Of a stretch of DNA of 64,000 nt, positions 1-9,590 are shown one piece after another. The notes under the pieces are model-generated. The model saw only the letters and a list, made by a program, of their open reading frames with translations, was not told the DNA's origin and did not search any database. The stretch is taken from contig NZ_KQ031391.1 of the NCBI RefSeq assembly GCF_000966285.1, positions 1,206,819 through 1,270,818 of the forward strand. Reading direction: 5' to 3'. Position numbers and translations under genes: made by a program. Each line of letters starts with the position of its first letter. Position 1 is the first letter of the stretch. This stretch comes from Pseudofrankia sp. DC12. Lineage in GTDB: Bacteria; Actinomycetota; Actinomycetes; Frankiales; Frankiaceae.

Positions 1-260
1 GCCTGTCCGGCGCGCTGGTCGCGTTCGGCGGCCCGGCGCTGTTCCTCGCCGGCCTCGCCACCTGCTGCGCCCGGGTCGGCCGCCGGCACGCGTGGTGGCC
101 GGTCGGGGTCGCCGTCGCGCTGCTCGCCGCCGTTCCCCTCCTGACCGCGCTCGACCGGCTGGCCGCCATGGGCATCCTGACCGCCGTCCTGGTCACGTCC
201 GCCGCCGTTGAACAGTCCCGCGGCGACTCAGCGGCCGACGGGCAGTCCCGCCTTCCTTAG
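1..260 (+). CDS. Membrane protein C-terminus, LtrA-like (partial)
   Basis: The frame starting at base 3 is open from the window edge to a TAG at 258-260, giving 85 residues of a protein whose start lies outside. The residues form two or three hydrophobic segments (a Gly/Ala/Leu-rich one, then one after the HAWWPVGVAV stretch, then one near AAMGILTAVLVTSAA) followed by a short polar tail. This layout resembles the C-terminus of actinobacterial low-temperature-requirement A (LtrA) membrane proteins. The family call rests only on hydrophobic pattern and tail position, so it is tentative; that it is the end of an integral membrane protein is more secure. Confidence 0.45.
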   Translation, partial: LSGALVAFGGPALFLAGLATCCARVGRRHAWWPVGVAVALLAAVPLLTALDRLAAMGILTAVLVTSAAVEQSRGDSAADGQSRLP

Positions 261-500
261 GTCTAATCGTGTCGGGCCGGGGCGACCCGCACATCTGGCA
301 GAATGGCGGACTGGCTGGGAAGTGATGAACGTCGAGACGAGGTCGGCGTCATTGCCGGTCGAGACATCCGGCAGCGCGGGCCGTCGGGGTTGGGCAGCCA
401 TCATGAGGCAGACGATGTCCACTCTCGAACCGCCAGATCCTTCCGGAATCGGTGGCCGTCGCGTCAGGATTCGGACAAATGCCGGCGCGGAGCCGTCGAG

Positions 501-1388
501 ATGACCAGTCCGTACCCTGCCAACCAGTGGGCGCGCGTCCCACCCGCTTCCGCCGACGCGGGCCGGGTGGTCAGCTGTGACCTCATGTTCGGCGTCGAGG
601 AGCCCGCGGACATCGCCTTCCAGATCGCCGTCGCCCGGGCTGGCCGGATACACGCTGAACGGCTCGACGTGGCGACCGAGGCGAAGCCGCTTCCCCGGCC
701 CACCGAACTGTCTGGACCGCACGGTGGCCGCCTGCATCTGCTGCGCGCGCCGCGGGGGATCCTCTCGGTGTCCTACCGAGCGGAGCTCGTGGGTCCGGAG
801 ACCGAGCAGGCCGAGGTCCGCGCCAGCCCCGCCGGCGGCCAGCTCACCATGGAGCAGCTGACCTTCCTGCGGCCGAGCCGATACTGCCCGTCGGACCACG
901 TCGTCGGTCTCGCGGTCGCCGAGTTCGGCGGCCTGCCGCCGGGACGGGCCCGAGTGGAGGCGATCACGAGCTGGATTCATCACCGGGTCGCCTATGTCAT
1001 CGGTTCCAGTGCGGTCCACGACTCGGCCGAGGACACGTTGCTCACCGGACAGGGCGTGTGCCGTGACTTCGCCCATCTCGGTATCACGCTGTGCCGGGCA
1101 CTCGAGATACCCGCCCGCTTCGCGGCCGTCTATGCGCCTGGGCTGAGCCCGATGGATTTCCACGCCGTCTTCGAGGCCTGGGTCGACGGTGAATGGCGGG
1201 TCTACGACGCGACCCGCAAGGTCCCGCGGTCCAGTCTGGTCCGGATCGCCACCGGCCGCGACGCCGCCGACGCCGCCTTCGCCGACGTGCTGGGGGGCAT
1301 CGCCAGCCTCCATTCCATCGAGGTCACCGCGACGGTCACCGGAAATCTCCCCGTTGACGACCACCAGGCGGACGTCCACCTCTACTGA
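501..1388 (+). CDS. Transglutaminase-like domain protein
   Basis: A protein of 295 residues with an N-terminal beta-rich region and a transglutaminase-like cysteine-protease core. The triad is visible: Cys187 in GVCRDFAHL, His221 in MDFHAVFEAW and Asp236 in VYDATRK. Members of this bacterial family act as amide-hydrolysing or crosslinking enzymes of unknown substrate. I start it at the ATG at 501 (MTSPYPANQW) because the upstream part of the open frame (from 303) has no family-like composition; a second ATG at 588 is also possible. There is no signal peptide, so it is probably cytoplasmic. It stands alone on the plus strand. Confidence 0.8.
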   Translation: MTSPYPANQWARVPPASADAGRVVSCDLMFGVEEPADIAFQIAVARAGRIHAERLDVATEAKPLPRPTELSGPHGGRLHLLRAPRGILSVSYRAELVGPETEQAEVRASPAGGQLTMEQLTFLRPSRYCPSDHVVGLAVAEFGGLPPGRARVEAITSWIHHRVAYVIGSSAVHDSAEDTLLTGQGVCRDFAHLGITLCRALEIPARFAAVYAPGLSPMDFHAVFEAWVDGEWRVYDATRKVPRSSLVRIATGRDAADAAFADVLGGIASLHSIEVTATVTGNLPVDDHQADVHLY

Positions 1389-1553
1389 CAGCTCGTCCGA
1401 AGCCGGGCCGGCGAATCCCCGCGCGGCTCGATCGGCAGCCGCACGGTTCTGTCGTAGGCGCCCGCTACCGTCCCTGACCAGGACGCGGGTGGCTTCCGTC
1501 ACAGCGCCTAGCAGGTCACTTTGTCTGGTGACCGCCCCTATCAGGAGGTTGGC

Positions 1554-2324
1554 ATGGCCGAATTCACCTCTTACGAGCCTGGGACACCGAGCTGGGTCGA
1601 TCTGGCCAGCTCGGACCTCGCCTCGTCCAAAGCCTTCTACGGCGCGCTCTTCGGCTGGGAGGCGCAGGACGTGCCCGACCCGGCCGCGGGCGGCTACGGC
1701 TTCTTCCTGCTGCGTGGCAAGCTGATCGCCGGCTACGGGCCGACGATGGCGCCCGGCCAGCCGTCGGCCTGGGCGACCTACGTCCAGGTCGACGACGCCG
1801 ACAAGACCGCCGAGGCGGTGCGGGGTGCCGGCGGCTCGGTGGTCGCCGGGCCGGTGGATATCCCCGGCGGCGCCGGGCGGATGGCCGTGTGCACCGACCG
1901 GGAGGGAGCGTTCTTCTCGGTCTTCCAGCCCGACCAGCACAAGGGCGCGCAACTGGCCAACGAGCCCGGCGCCTTCTGCTGGAACGAGCTGGACAGCCGG
2001 GACATCGACGCGGCGAAGGCCTTCTACCCGGCCGTGTTCGACTGGACGGTCGAGGGTAGCGCCGACGGCGGCTGGGAGTACTACGAGTGGAAGCGCGGTG
2101 GCACCGCCACCGTCGCCGGGATGATGCCAATGCCGCCTGGCGTCCCGGCTCAGGTTCCGCCGTACTGGGTGACGTACTTCGGGGTCACCGACACCGACGC
2201 GGCCGTCGCCGAGGCTGGCCGGTTGGGGGCGACCACCGTCGCCGGGCCGATGGACAGTCCGGCCGGCCGGCTCGCGGTGCTCAGCGGTCCCCAGGGCGAG
2301 GTTTTCGCGATCATCAAGCTCTGA
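1554..2324 (+). CDS. VOC family protein with two glyoxalase/bleomycin-resistance domains
   Basis: A protein of 256 residues made of two tandem vicinal-oxygen-chelate (glyoxalase-fold) domains, at about residues 8-125 and 133-252. Each has the typical opening (PSWVDLASSDLASSKAFYGALFGW, shortened here to the SSDLASSKAFYGALFGW pattern, and WNELDSRDIDAAKAFYPAVF). Each also ends in a GAFFSVFQ- or GEVFAIIK-type strand. Such double-domain proteins in actinobacteria resemble Mycobacterium CFP30B-type hydroxylases, but the substrate is unknown. The start is the ATG at 1554, which has an AGGAGG at 1543-1548 at good spacing; the TTG at 1521 lacks one. A strong hairpin follows the stop. Confidence 0.85.
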   Translation: MAEFTSYEPGTPSWVDLASSDLASSKAFYGALFGWEAQDVPDPAAGGYGFFLLRGKLIAGYGPTMAPGQPSAWATYVQVDDADKTAEAVRGAGGSVVAGPVDIPGGAGRMAVCTDREGAFFSVFQPDQHKGAQLANEPGAFCWNELDSRDIDAAKAFYPAVFDWTVEGSADGGWEYYEWKRGGTATVAGMMPMPPGVPAQVPPYWVTYFGVTDTDAAVAEAGRLGATTVAGPMDSPAGRLAVLSGPQGEVFAIIKL

Positions 2325-2352
2325 CGGCTGCGAAACCGGCGCGGCGTCCGGG

Positions 2353-2394
2353 CGACGGCCAGCGGCCACGGGTACTCGTGGCCGCTGGCCGTCG
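2353..2394 (+). terminator. Perfect 18-bp stem hairpin after the VOC gene
   Basis: Arms 2353-2370 and 2377-2394 are exact reverse complements (18 bp), with a 6-base loop GGTACT. It begins 29 bases after the stop of the glyoxalase-fold gene. There is no T-tract, which is common for actinobacterial terminators, so its role is inferred from stability and place. Confidence 0.65.
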
Positions 2395-2781
2395 AGGAGA
2401 GCCCGGTGCCTGCTGTAGGAGCACTGCACGTTTGCGGATGGGACCGGCCACCGCAATTGTCTGGTAGGTGTATCTGGCCTCGCTCTGGGAAGGGACCGCG
2501 AGGCATATCGCGGACGCCTCCATGCCTCACCCAGCCGGTGACCGGCACGCGGCGCCGTACCCACAATCTACCCAGGAGGAGACCGAGTGCGCACCAAGTA
2601 ACCGCCGATTCCTACGCCATGCTCGCGCTTCGCCGTTGTCGGCGACCAGGACGTCGGACTCGCGGGCAGGTCTCAATCCCGGCCGGCCTGTTCGGCCGCG
2701 GCGATGAGGCTGGACTCGACGAGGTCGAAGGGCGTCCAGTCGCGCCACGGCGGGGCGGCCAGTGGGGCCGGCCCGGCTGTG
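2395..2781. other. Gap without a convincing gene; possible 3' gene remnant on minus strand
   Basis: No reading frame here looks coding along its length. A good AGGAGGAG-like ribosome site at about 2573-2582 precedes a GTG that runs into a stop after only four codons. On the minus strand, 2760-2673 reads WRDWTPFDLVESSLIAAAEQ and three more residues before a stop. This has coding-like composition and could be the tail of a lost gene. I cannot name its family. Confidence 0.3.
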
Positions 2782-5763
2782 TCATACCCAGGCTGGCGGG
2801 GTGAGGTCGGTCAGCACGGCGCGGATGTATTCGAGCGCCTCGTGGTCGTCGAGGGCCGGCTCGGGCGGTCGCTGGCCCGCGGCGTCGATCGTCTGTCTGG
2901 CCTCCGCCACCAGCGTCGCCCAGTACGGGGCGACCCGGTCCAGGTGGCGCAGCACCCGGTTCGCCTCGGTCAGCCGGCCGATCGTGGTCATCATGTTGAC
3001 GAACTCGACCGCGGTGACGCAGATCGCCTGCATGTTGCCGCTGTCGAGCAGCTCGTCGACGTGCTCGCGCAGGATGTCGTACGCGCGGGCCCGGTCGCCC
3101 CGCCGGAAGTACGTGCGGGCCTCGACGCACCGGTTCGGCGAGTGGGTGCGCGCGGGCACCTCGACCGCGATGGCCGCGCCGAGCAGCTCCTCGGCGCGGG
3201 CCGGCCGATTCTGGAGCAGCGCCGAGTATCCGAGCAGCAGCAGGGCCATGTTGAGCAGCGTCGGCGGGCCGACCGCGCGGTAGCGCTCGACCAGCGCGCC
3301 GACGGTCGCGTCACCCTCGTCGAACCGGCCGCCGAACACGTGCGACGCGCCGACGTCGAGCTCCAGATGCTCGGCCAGGTCGTCGTCCCCCCGGGCGCGG
3401 AACCACGCGATCAACGGCGGGGTGAGGATCCCGAGCGCCGGGAAGTCCTGCCCCACGGAGGCCAGCCCATGCTGGACGGCGACGGCGACGATCCCGCCGG
3501 CCGACGGGTCGGCTTCGGCGGGCTCGGCCGGGATGGCTCGCGGAGCCTGCCGAGCCAGCAGCCGGTCGAACGCCGCCGGCTCCTGGGCGAGCTTGTACCG
3601 CTGGCCAGCCCAGACCAGTCCGAAGGCGACGACAGCGACGTCCTCGGCCGGGGTCAGCGCGAGCAGCCGCTCGACCCAGTCACCCAGCTCGCCGCGGTTA
3701 CGGCGCGGGATCTCGGTGACGAGCGGCCGGACCAGCGCGTAGGCGAGGCGTCGGTCCGCCCGCCGGACGGCCCAGTCGAAGGCCGACCGCAGGTTCGGCC
3801 ACAGCTCGTCGAGATCGGTGACACCGACGGCCTCGTCCGGACCCAGCAGCAGGCGATGGATCGCGGCGACCCGGCCGGCGCACCAGGCCGCGTGGCGGTC
3901 GGCCGTCAGGTCGGTCTCGCCCGCCTGGGCGAGCCGCTCGACGGCGAAGTGCCGGATCGGTTCGAGCAGCCGGAACCGCCGCCGCGCCAGTCCAGGTTCG
4001 GCGACGACCATCGACCGAGCGACCAGCCCGGCCAGCGCCTCGTCGACGTCGCCGGCGTCGAGCGCGGCCGCGTCGCCCGCGACAGCCGTGGCCGCGGGCA
4101 GGTCGAAGGCCCCGATGAAGGCGGCGAGGCGGCGCAGCAGAGTCCGCTCGGGCGGGGTGAGCAAGTCGTACGACCACTGAATGGTCGCCCGCATCGCGCG
4201 GTGCCGACCAGTGCCGGCCTGCCCTCCGTCGACCGTGACCAGCAGGCGCAGCTGGTCGTCGAGCCGGGCCAGCAGGTCGGCGGGACGCAGCGTCGTCGTC
4301 CGGGCGGCGGCCAGCTCGATCGCGAGCGGCACACCCTCCAGCCGCCGGCAGATCTCGGTGACGGGATCGTGCCCGCGCGGCCCGGCCCGCGACCCGCCGT
4401 TCGAAGCGGCCGGGTCAGCGCCAGCCGGGTCACGGGGCGCCGACAGCGCCGCGGCGCGTTCCTGGAAGAGCTCAACACCGGGACCGTCCGGCTCCAGCGG
4501 CCCGACGGGGACGACCCGCTCGTGGCCGCCGCGCAGGCCGAGCCGTTCCCGCGAGGTGACCAGCACCCGGGTGTGCGGGCAGCCGTCGGCCACCGCCTGC
4601 GCGAGCGCCGCGGCGCCGGGCAGCACGTGCTCGCAGTTGTCGAGGACCAGCAGCGTGCGCCGGGACCGCAGCGCGGCGACGACGGAGCCGGTCAGGCCGC
4701 GCCCCGCGCTCTCCTTGACGCCCAGCGTCGCGGCGACGGCGCGTGGGACGTCCGCCGCCGAGCCGGCCTCGACGAGGTCGACCAGCCAGGCGCCGTCCGC
4801 GTCGTCCTCCCGACCGGCCGCGGCGAGGGCGAGGCTGGTCTTGCCGATCCCGCCCGGCCCGACCAGCGTGACCACCGGCCAGGAGGACAGCGCCAGCCGG
4901 ACGGCCGCCAGGTCCGCGTCCCGGCCGATGAGCCGGCCGAGCCGTAGCGGCAGGTTGCCCGGCCGACCGGGCGGGGGTGCCGGGATGGCCAGCCGGCTGT
5001 CCTGGCCGAGGACCATCGCCTCCAGCGCACGCAGCCGCGGGCCGGGCTCGACGCCGAGTTGCTCGACGAGGTGGCGGCGCGCGGTCTGGTAGGCGCCCAG
5101 GGCGTCGCCCTGCCGTCCGGTCCGGTACAAGGCCGTCATCCGCAGCGCCCAGAGCTCCTCGCGGGCGGGATGGCTCGCGGTCAGCTCGGCCAGCCGCCCG
5201 AGGGCCGCGGCCGGGTCGGTCTCGATCCGCCCGGCGAGGTCCGTCTCGACGGCGACGAGCCAGCGTTCCTCCAGCCCGTCGACGACGGCGGCCAGACCCG
5301 GCGCCACCCGTAGGCCGGCCAGCGGCGCGCCGGCCCACTCCACGAGCGCGGCGGCGGTGTCACCGGCCTCGACGAGCCGGGCGAACCGCAGGGCGTCGAC
5401 GGCGTCGGCCGGCACGTCGAGCCGGTAGGCGGCGCCGACCGTGGTGATCGCCGCCGGGCCGAGCGCGCGCCGTAGCCGGGCGACGTACGAGTGCAGGGTC
5501 CGCTCGGCGGTGCGCGGCCGGTCCGCTCCCCACACGAGGTCGACGAGCCGGGCCACCGACAGCGCCGTTCCCGGCGACAGTGCGAGCGCGGCAAGCAGCG
5601 CCTGGCACCGCGGCGGGCCCACCTCCACCGGCTCGCCGTCGCCAGCGAAAGCGCCGACGCCACCGAGCAGCCGGACGCGGACGCCGGACCCGATCGCGCC
5701 GCCGGGGGTCATCAGCGCGGCCACCGCCTTCTCACCCGTACGGGTGGTTTTCGGCTCAACCAT
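2782..5763 (-). CDS. AfsR/SARP-family transcriptional regulator with NB-ARC ATPase
   Basis: A protein of 993 residues with the full AfsR-like order. It has an OmpR-type winged helix (about residues 28-105, ending SYVARLRRALG), a bacterial transcriptional activation domain (about 110-250, with EELWALRMTALYRTGRQGDAL), and an NB-ARC-type STAND ATPase with Walker A GPGGIGKTS near residue 301. A helical TPR-like half follows. Such proteins activate genes after a ligand or protein signal frees the ATPase. The ATG at 5763 lies 96 bases from the divergent quinone oxidoreductase at 5860, which is the obvious candidate target. The ligand is unknown. A long plus-strand frame over it (2704-4947) is a codon-bias shadow. 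Confidence 0.9.
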   Translation of the reverse strand: MVEPKTTRTGEKAVAALMTPGGAIGSGVRVRLLGGVGAFAGDGEPVEVGPPRCQALLAALALSPGTALSVARLVDLVWGADRPRTAERTLHSYVARLRRALGPAAITTVGAAYRLDVPADAVDALRFARLVEAGDTAAALVEWAGAPLAGLRVAPGLAAVVDGLEERWLVAVETDLAGRIETDPAAALGRLAELTASHPAREELWALRMTALYRTGRQGDALGAYQTARRHLVEQLGVEPGPRLRALEAMVLGQDSRLAIPAPPPGRPGNLPLRLGRLIGRDADLAAVRLALSSWPVVTLVGPGGIGKTSLALAAAGREDDADGAWLVDLVEAGSAADVPRAVAATLGVKESAGRGLTGSVVAALRSRRTLLVLDNCEHVLPGAAALAQAVADGCPHTRVLVTSRERLGLRGGHERVVPVGPLEPDGPGVELFQERAAALSAPRDPAGADPAASNGGSRAGPRGHDPVTEICRRLEGVPLAIELAAARTTTLRPADLLARLDDQLRLLVTVDGGQAGTGRHRAMRATIQWSYDLLTPPERTLLRRLAAFIGAFDLPAATAVAGDAAALDAGDVDEALAGLVARSMVVAEPGLARRRFRLLEPIRHFAVERLAQAGETDLTADRHAAWCAGRVAAIHRLLLGPDEAVGVTDLDELWPNLRSAFDWAVRRADRRLAYALVRPLVTEIPRRNRGELGDWVERLLALTPAEDVAVVAFGLVWAGQRYKLAQEPAAFDRLLARQAPRAIPAEPAEADPSAGGIVAVAVQHGLASVGQDFPALGILTPPLIAWFRARGDDDLAEHLELDVGASHVFGGRFDEGDATVGALVERYRAVGPPTLLNMALLLLGYSALLQNRPARAEELLGAAIAVEVPARTHSPNRCVEARTYFRRGDRARAYDILREHVDELLDSGNMQAICVTAVEFVNMMTTIGRLTEANRVLRHLDRVAPYWATLVAEARQTIDAAGQRPPEPALDDHEALEYIRAVLTDLTPPAWV

Positions 5764-5859
5764 AACGCAACAGATCTTCGACCGAGGCCCGACGCCGGCC
5801 GAGGACCGTGGTCATGGGATACCGAGACCAGGAGGCGCGATCGTGACAGGGCCCAGATC

Positions 5860-6840
5860 GTGAAGGCCATCGTCCAGGACCGGTTCGGCCCGCCGGACGT
5901 GCTGCGGCTGGCGGACGCCGACGTTCCCCGGGTCGGCGCCGGCGACGTGCTGGTGCGGGTACGCGCGGCCGGGCTGAACCCGTACGACTGGCACATGCTG
6001 CGCGGCGACCCGTACGTCGCCCGGCTGATGGGCGGCGTCGGTGTGTGGCGGCCCAGGTCGCGGGTGGCCGGTCTCGACGCCGCGGGAACGGTCGAGGCGG
6101 TCGGCGCGGACGTCGACGGGGTCGAGGTCGGCGACGACGTGCTGGCCTTCTGCCCCGGCGCGCTCGCCGAGTACGCGCTCGTCGGGCCGCCGGGCGCGTG
6201 GGCGCCGAAACCGGCGAACCTGACGTTCGAGCAGGCGGCCGCGGTGCCGCTGGCGGCCCTGACCGCGCTGCGGGCGGTGCGGGACGCGGCGGGGCTGACC
6301 GCCGGACAGCGGCTGCTCGTCAACGGGGCCGCCGGCGGCATCGGCACCTTCGCCGTCCAGCTCGCGGCCGGCCTGGGCGTCGAGGTCACGGGGGTGTGCA
6401 GTGCCCGCAACGTCGAGCTGGTGCGTTCGCTGGGCGCGGCGCACGTCGTGGATTACGAGGCGCAGGACGTCCTCGGCTCAGCCGAGCGGTACGACGCGAT
6501 CCTGGACAACGTCGGCAACCTGCCGGCGCACCGGCTGCGCCGGCTGCTGGCCCCCGGCGGGATCCTGCTGCTCAACGGCGGCGGCGCGCCGGGCCGGGTG
6601 TTCGGCGCCGTCGGCAGGTTCGCCGGTGGCGCCGCCCTCGGCCTCGTCGTCCGCCAGCGGATCCGGCCACTGGTCGCGAAGCCGAACGGGGCCGACCTGC
6701 GCACCCTCGCCGGCCTGCTCGAAGCCGGCAGCCTCGTCCCCGTCCTCGACCGCGGCTGGGCGCTGCCCGAGGCCGCGGACGCGCTGCGCCAGGTCGAGGC
6801 CGGCCACGCCCGCGGGAAGGTCGTCGTCACCATCGGCTGA
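5860..6840 (+). CDS. NAD(P)-dependent medium-chain quinone oxidoreductase
   Basis: A protein of 326 residues of the zinc-independent medium-chain dehydrogenase/quinone oxidoreductase group. The GroES-like half begins KAIVQDRFGPPDVLRL and has the NPYDWHMLRG segment. The Rossmann half carries GAAGGIGTFAVQLA near residue 160, followed by CSARNVELVRSLGAAHVVDY. The zinc-ligand cysteines of alcohol dehydrogenases are absent, as usual for this branch. I chose the GTG at 5860 because homologues start at this KAIV motif; the AGGAGG at 5829-5834 is rather far, so the start is not certain. It is divergent from the SARP regulator, which may control it. Confidence 0.87.
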   Translation: MKAIVQDRFGPPDVLRLADADVPRVGAGDVLVRVRAAGLNPYDWHMLRGDPYVARLMGGVGVWRPRSRVAGLDAAGTVEAVGADVDGVEVGDDVLAFCPGALAEYALVGPPGAWAPKPANLTFEQAAAVPLAALTALRAVRDAAGLTAGQRLLVNGAAGGIGTFAVQLAAGLGVEVTGVCSARNVELVRSLGAAHVVDYEAQDVLGSAERYDAILDNVGNLPAHRLRRLLAPGGILLLNGGGAPGRVFGAVGRFAGGAALGLVVRQRIRPLVAKPNGADLRTLAGLLEAGSLVPVLDRGWALPEAADALRQVEAGHARGKVVVTIG

Positions 6841-6912
6841 CCGGCCGGCGGCCGCCCCGGCGACGGTTCGCGAGGGCCGGGGCGGTCGGGCCGGCCGGAG
6901 GAGCCGGGCGGT

Positions 6913-8868
6913 CTACCAGATGCGGACCCGGTCGGCCGGCTCCAGCCAGAGCCCGTCGCCGGGGGCCGTGTCGAACACGTCGTGGAACTCGTCGAGATTG
7001 CGCACGATGTTGGCGCGCAGCTCCGGCGGGCTGTGCGGGTCGGTGGTGAGGTACTGCCGCTCCAGCTCCAGCCGGCGCTTGGTCCGCCACACGTAGGCCC
7101 AGTTCATGAACAGCCGCCGCCGGTCCTCGCGGGCCGCGGCGCCGCCCTGGGAGATGACGTACGCCACGTGGGCGATGGTCAGGCCGCCGAGGTCACCGAT
7201 GTTCTCGCCGACGGTGAGGGCGCCGTTGACCTTCTCCCCCGGCAGGTTGCGCGGCTCGAACCCGTTGTACTGCTCGACCAGGGTCTTCGACTTCACCTCG
7301 AAGGCCGCCTTGTCGGCCGGGGTCCACCAGTCGTTGAGGTTGCCGGCGCCGTCGTACTGCGCACCCTGGTCGTCGAAGCCGTGGCCGACCTCGTGGCCGA
7401 TGACCGCGCCGATGCCGCCGTAGTTCTCAGCCGGGTGGGCGTCGGGGCTGAAGAACGGCTTCTGCAGGATGCCGGCCGGGAAGCAGATCTCGTTGGTGCC
7501 CGGGTTGTAGTAGGCGTTCACGGTCTGCGGGAGCATGAACCACTCGTCGCGGTCGACCGGAGCGCCGATCTTGGCGAGGTCCCGGTCGGTCTCGAACGCG
7601 GAGGCGGCCTGGGCGTTGCCCATCAGGTCGTCGCGGCGGACCACGAGCTTCGAGTAGTCGCGGAACCGCTCCGGATAGCCGATCTTGGGCCGGAACGTCT
7701 CGAGCTTCTCGTACGCCCGCTGCTTGGTCTCCTCCGTCATCCAGTCCAGCTGGGAGATCGACGAACGGTAGGCCGCGAGCAGGTTCGCGACCAGGTCGTC
7801 CATCTGCGCCTTGGCGCGCGGCGGGAAGTGGCGGGCGACGTACTCCTTGCCGACGGCCTCACCGATCGAGCCCTCGACGAACGACACGGCCCGCTTCCAC
7901 CGCGCCCGCAGCTCCGGCGTACCGGAAAGCGTGCGGCCGTAGAAGTCGAAATGGGTGTCCACGAAGGCGTCGGGCAGATAGGGCGCCGCCGAGCGCAGCA
8001 CGTGGCTGAGCAGCCAGTCGCGCCAGACGTCGATCGGCGTCTCGGTCAGCACGTTCGAGAGGTGCTCGAAGTACGACGGCTGGCGCACGCAGACCTCGGC
8101 CAGCGTGGCGTGCGCGCCGGCCAGCTGACCGCCGAGGCCCGTGACGTAGGCGTCCCATGCGAATGCCGGGCAGAGCGCGGCCAGTTCCTCGGCCGTCTTC
8201 AGGTTGTAGGTCCTCTGGACGTCCCGGGTCTCGGCCCGCTCCCAGTGGCCCTTCGCGAGCAGCGTGTCCAGCGCGAGGACCCGCTCCGCGGCACCCTGCG
8301 GGCCGGGATGCTCGGCCAGCCCGAGCATCCGGGTCAGGTAGCCGACGTACTTCGCGCGGATCTCGGCGAACTTCTCGTCCCGGTAGTACGACTCGTCCGG
8401 CAGGCCGAGGCCGCCCTGGACCAGATGGAACAGGTAACGGTCGGAATTGCGGTCATCGGTGTCGACGTAGCTGCCGAACAGTCCGCTGCCGCCGCCCCGC
8501 TCGAACTCGCCGAGGAACGCGGCGAGGCCACGCACGTCGCTCAGGCCGCTCACTGCGGCCAGCACCGGCCGCACCGGGTCCAGGCCGAGCGCCTGGACCG
8601 CCTCGGTGTCCTGGAACGAGTTGTAGAGGTCGGCGATCTTGCGCACGTCCTCGGACTGCGCGGAAGGGTCCTGCGCGGCGAGGTCGGTGATGATGTCGCG
8701 GACCTGCTGCTCGGCGGCGTCGGCCAGCTGCACGAACGGGCCCCAGCTCGAACGGTCGGACGGGATCTCCGCCTCGACGAGCCACCGGCCGTTCACGTGG
8801 CCGAAGAGGTCGTCCTGCGGTCGGACGTCGAGGTCCATGCCCTCGCGGGCGTCGTCGAGGATGCTCAC
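6913..8868 (-). CDS. M13-family zinc metallopeptidase (PepO/neprilysin-like)
   Basis: A protein of 651 residues, the normal length for bacterial M13 peptidases. The zinc site is clear: HEVGH at about residues 492-496 in VIGHEVGHGFDDQGAQ, and the third ligand in ENIGDLGG near residue 555, matching the HExxH and ExxxD signatures. The N-terminal lid domain (GHVNGRWLVEAEIPSDRSSWG) and the C-terminal NxxxF-like region are present. No signal peptide is seen, so it is likely a cytoplasmic oligopeptidase. The GTG at 8868 is the first in-frame start. It is followed by no partner gene in the same operon. Confidence 0.93.
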   Translation of the reverse strand: MSILDDAREGMDLDVRPQDDLFGHVNGRWLVEAEIPSDRSSWGPFVQLADAAEQQVRDIITDLAAQDPSAQSEDVRKIADLYNSFQDTEAVQALGLDPVRPVLAAVSGLSDVRGLAAFLGEFERGGGSGLFGSYVDTDDRNSDRYLFHLVQGGLGLPDESYYRDEKFAEIRAKYVGYLTRMLGLAEHPGPQGAAERVLALDTLLAKGHWERAETRDVQRTYNLKTAEELAALCPAFAWDAYVTGLGGQLAGAHATLAEVCVRQPSYFEHLSNVLTETPIDVWRDWLLSHVLRSAAPYLPDAFVDTHFDFYGRTLSGTPELRARWKRAVSFVEGSIGEAVGKEYVARHFPPRAKAQMDDLVANLLAAYRSSISQLDWMTEETKQRAYEKLETFRPKIGYPERFRDYSKLVVRRDDLMGNAQAASAFETDRDLAKIGAPVDRDEWFMLPQTVNAYYNPGTNEICFPAGILQKPFFSPDAHPAENYGGIGAVIGHEVGHGFDDQGAQYDGAGNLNDWWTPADKAAFEVKSKTLVEQYNGFEPRNLPGEKVNGALTVGENIGDLGGLTIAHVAYVISQGGAAAREDRRRLFMNWAYVWRTKRRLELERQYLTTDPHSPPELRANIVRNLDEFHDVFDTAPGDGLWLEPADRVRIW

Positions 8869-8999
8869 AGAACGGAAGTCTCCAGTCGATTGGGCGTTCA
8901 GGGAAGCGTCACACCAAGAAACGTCCGGTCATCCGGTGCCTTGTGCTCGCGCGGGCTTGGACCCTCGTTGTTGGGCTCGACAACCGACCGGGCCGCGCC

Positions 9000-9452
9000 T
9001 CAGCGGGTGCGGCGGCCGGCGCTGAGACCTTCGACGGTCTTCGTGATCCGGGTCTGGCGGGTCTCGGGCTTCTTCGCCTCGTCGACCGACCGGACCCACT
9101 CCTTGCGATGAGTGAACGCGAGCCCGTCGAAGGTCGCCTGCGCGGCGGGTACCTCGGCGATCGCCGCCGCCAGGTCGGCCGGCACCTCGACGAGCCGCGG
9201 CGCGGCCTCCAGGACCAGCTCCACGTCGGCCTCGTCGCCCGCGGCGGCCTCGGCCGCGCGCCGGTCCTCGGCGGGAAGCGGGATGAGGTATCTGCCGCCC
9301 ATCGAGCCGACGGTGGTCTGGTAGGAGTGCGGCCCGATCGTCACGGTCACCTTCGGCCGCTTGCCGCTGTTCAGCCCCGCCAGGATGTCCGCCGGCACCT
9401 CGATGCCCGTCGCGGTGGCGCCATGCAGCTCGACCGTCGCCCGGAATCTCAC
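9000..9452 (-). CDS. DUF1905/YdeI-type small protein
   Basis: A protein of 150 residues with an N-terminal DUF1905 double-psi-like beta domain (RFRATVELHGATATGIEVP, then GKRPKVTVTIGPHSYQTTVG). The helical C-terminus with TFDGLAFTHRKEWVRSVDEA matches the YdeI/OmpD-associated tail. The domain pair is common in actinobacteria and its function is not established. I start it at the GTG at 9452 because the preceding codons of the open frame (MWWCDGHTGR) are unlike the family. It is a single-gene unit on the minus strand. Confidence 0.8.
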   Translation of the reverse strand: MRFRATVELHGATATGIEVPADILAGLNSGKRPKVTVTIGPHSYQTTVGSMGGRYLIPLPAEDRRAAEAAAGDEADVELVLEAAPRLVEVPADLAAAIAEVPAAQATFDGLAFTHRKEWVRSVDEAKKPETRQTRITKTVEGLSAGRRTR

Positions 9453-9590
9453 CCGCCCAGTATGGCCGTCGCACCACCACACGGTGCCCGAGAGGCACGG
9501 CCCACTCGGCTCCGGACCACTCTCGAACGGGCCCCTCGACCCGGCGTTGACCAGGGCCCTGGGTGAAGCCGGGCACCGCGAAGCGTTCGG

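Noticed and set aside
228..2564. 778-codon minus-strand frame over the transglutaminase and VOC genes
   Set aside because: Shadow of two well-supported plus-strand genes; composition is not protein-like.
2704..4947. 747-codon plus-strand frame opposite the SARP regulator
   Set aside because: Its Arg/Gly/Pro/Val-rich sequence has no domain and mirrors the codon bias of the real minus-strand gene.
6982..9111. 709-codon plus-strand frame opposite the M13 peptidase
   Set aside because: No domain is seen and the minus-strand gene has all zinc-site motifs.
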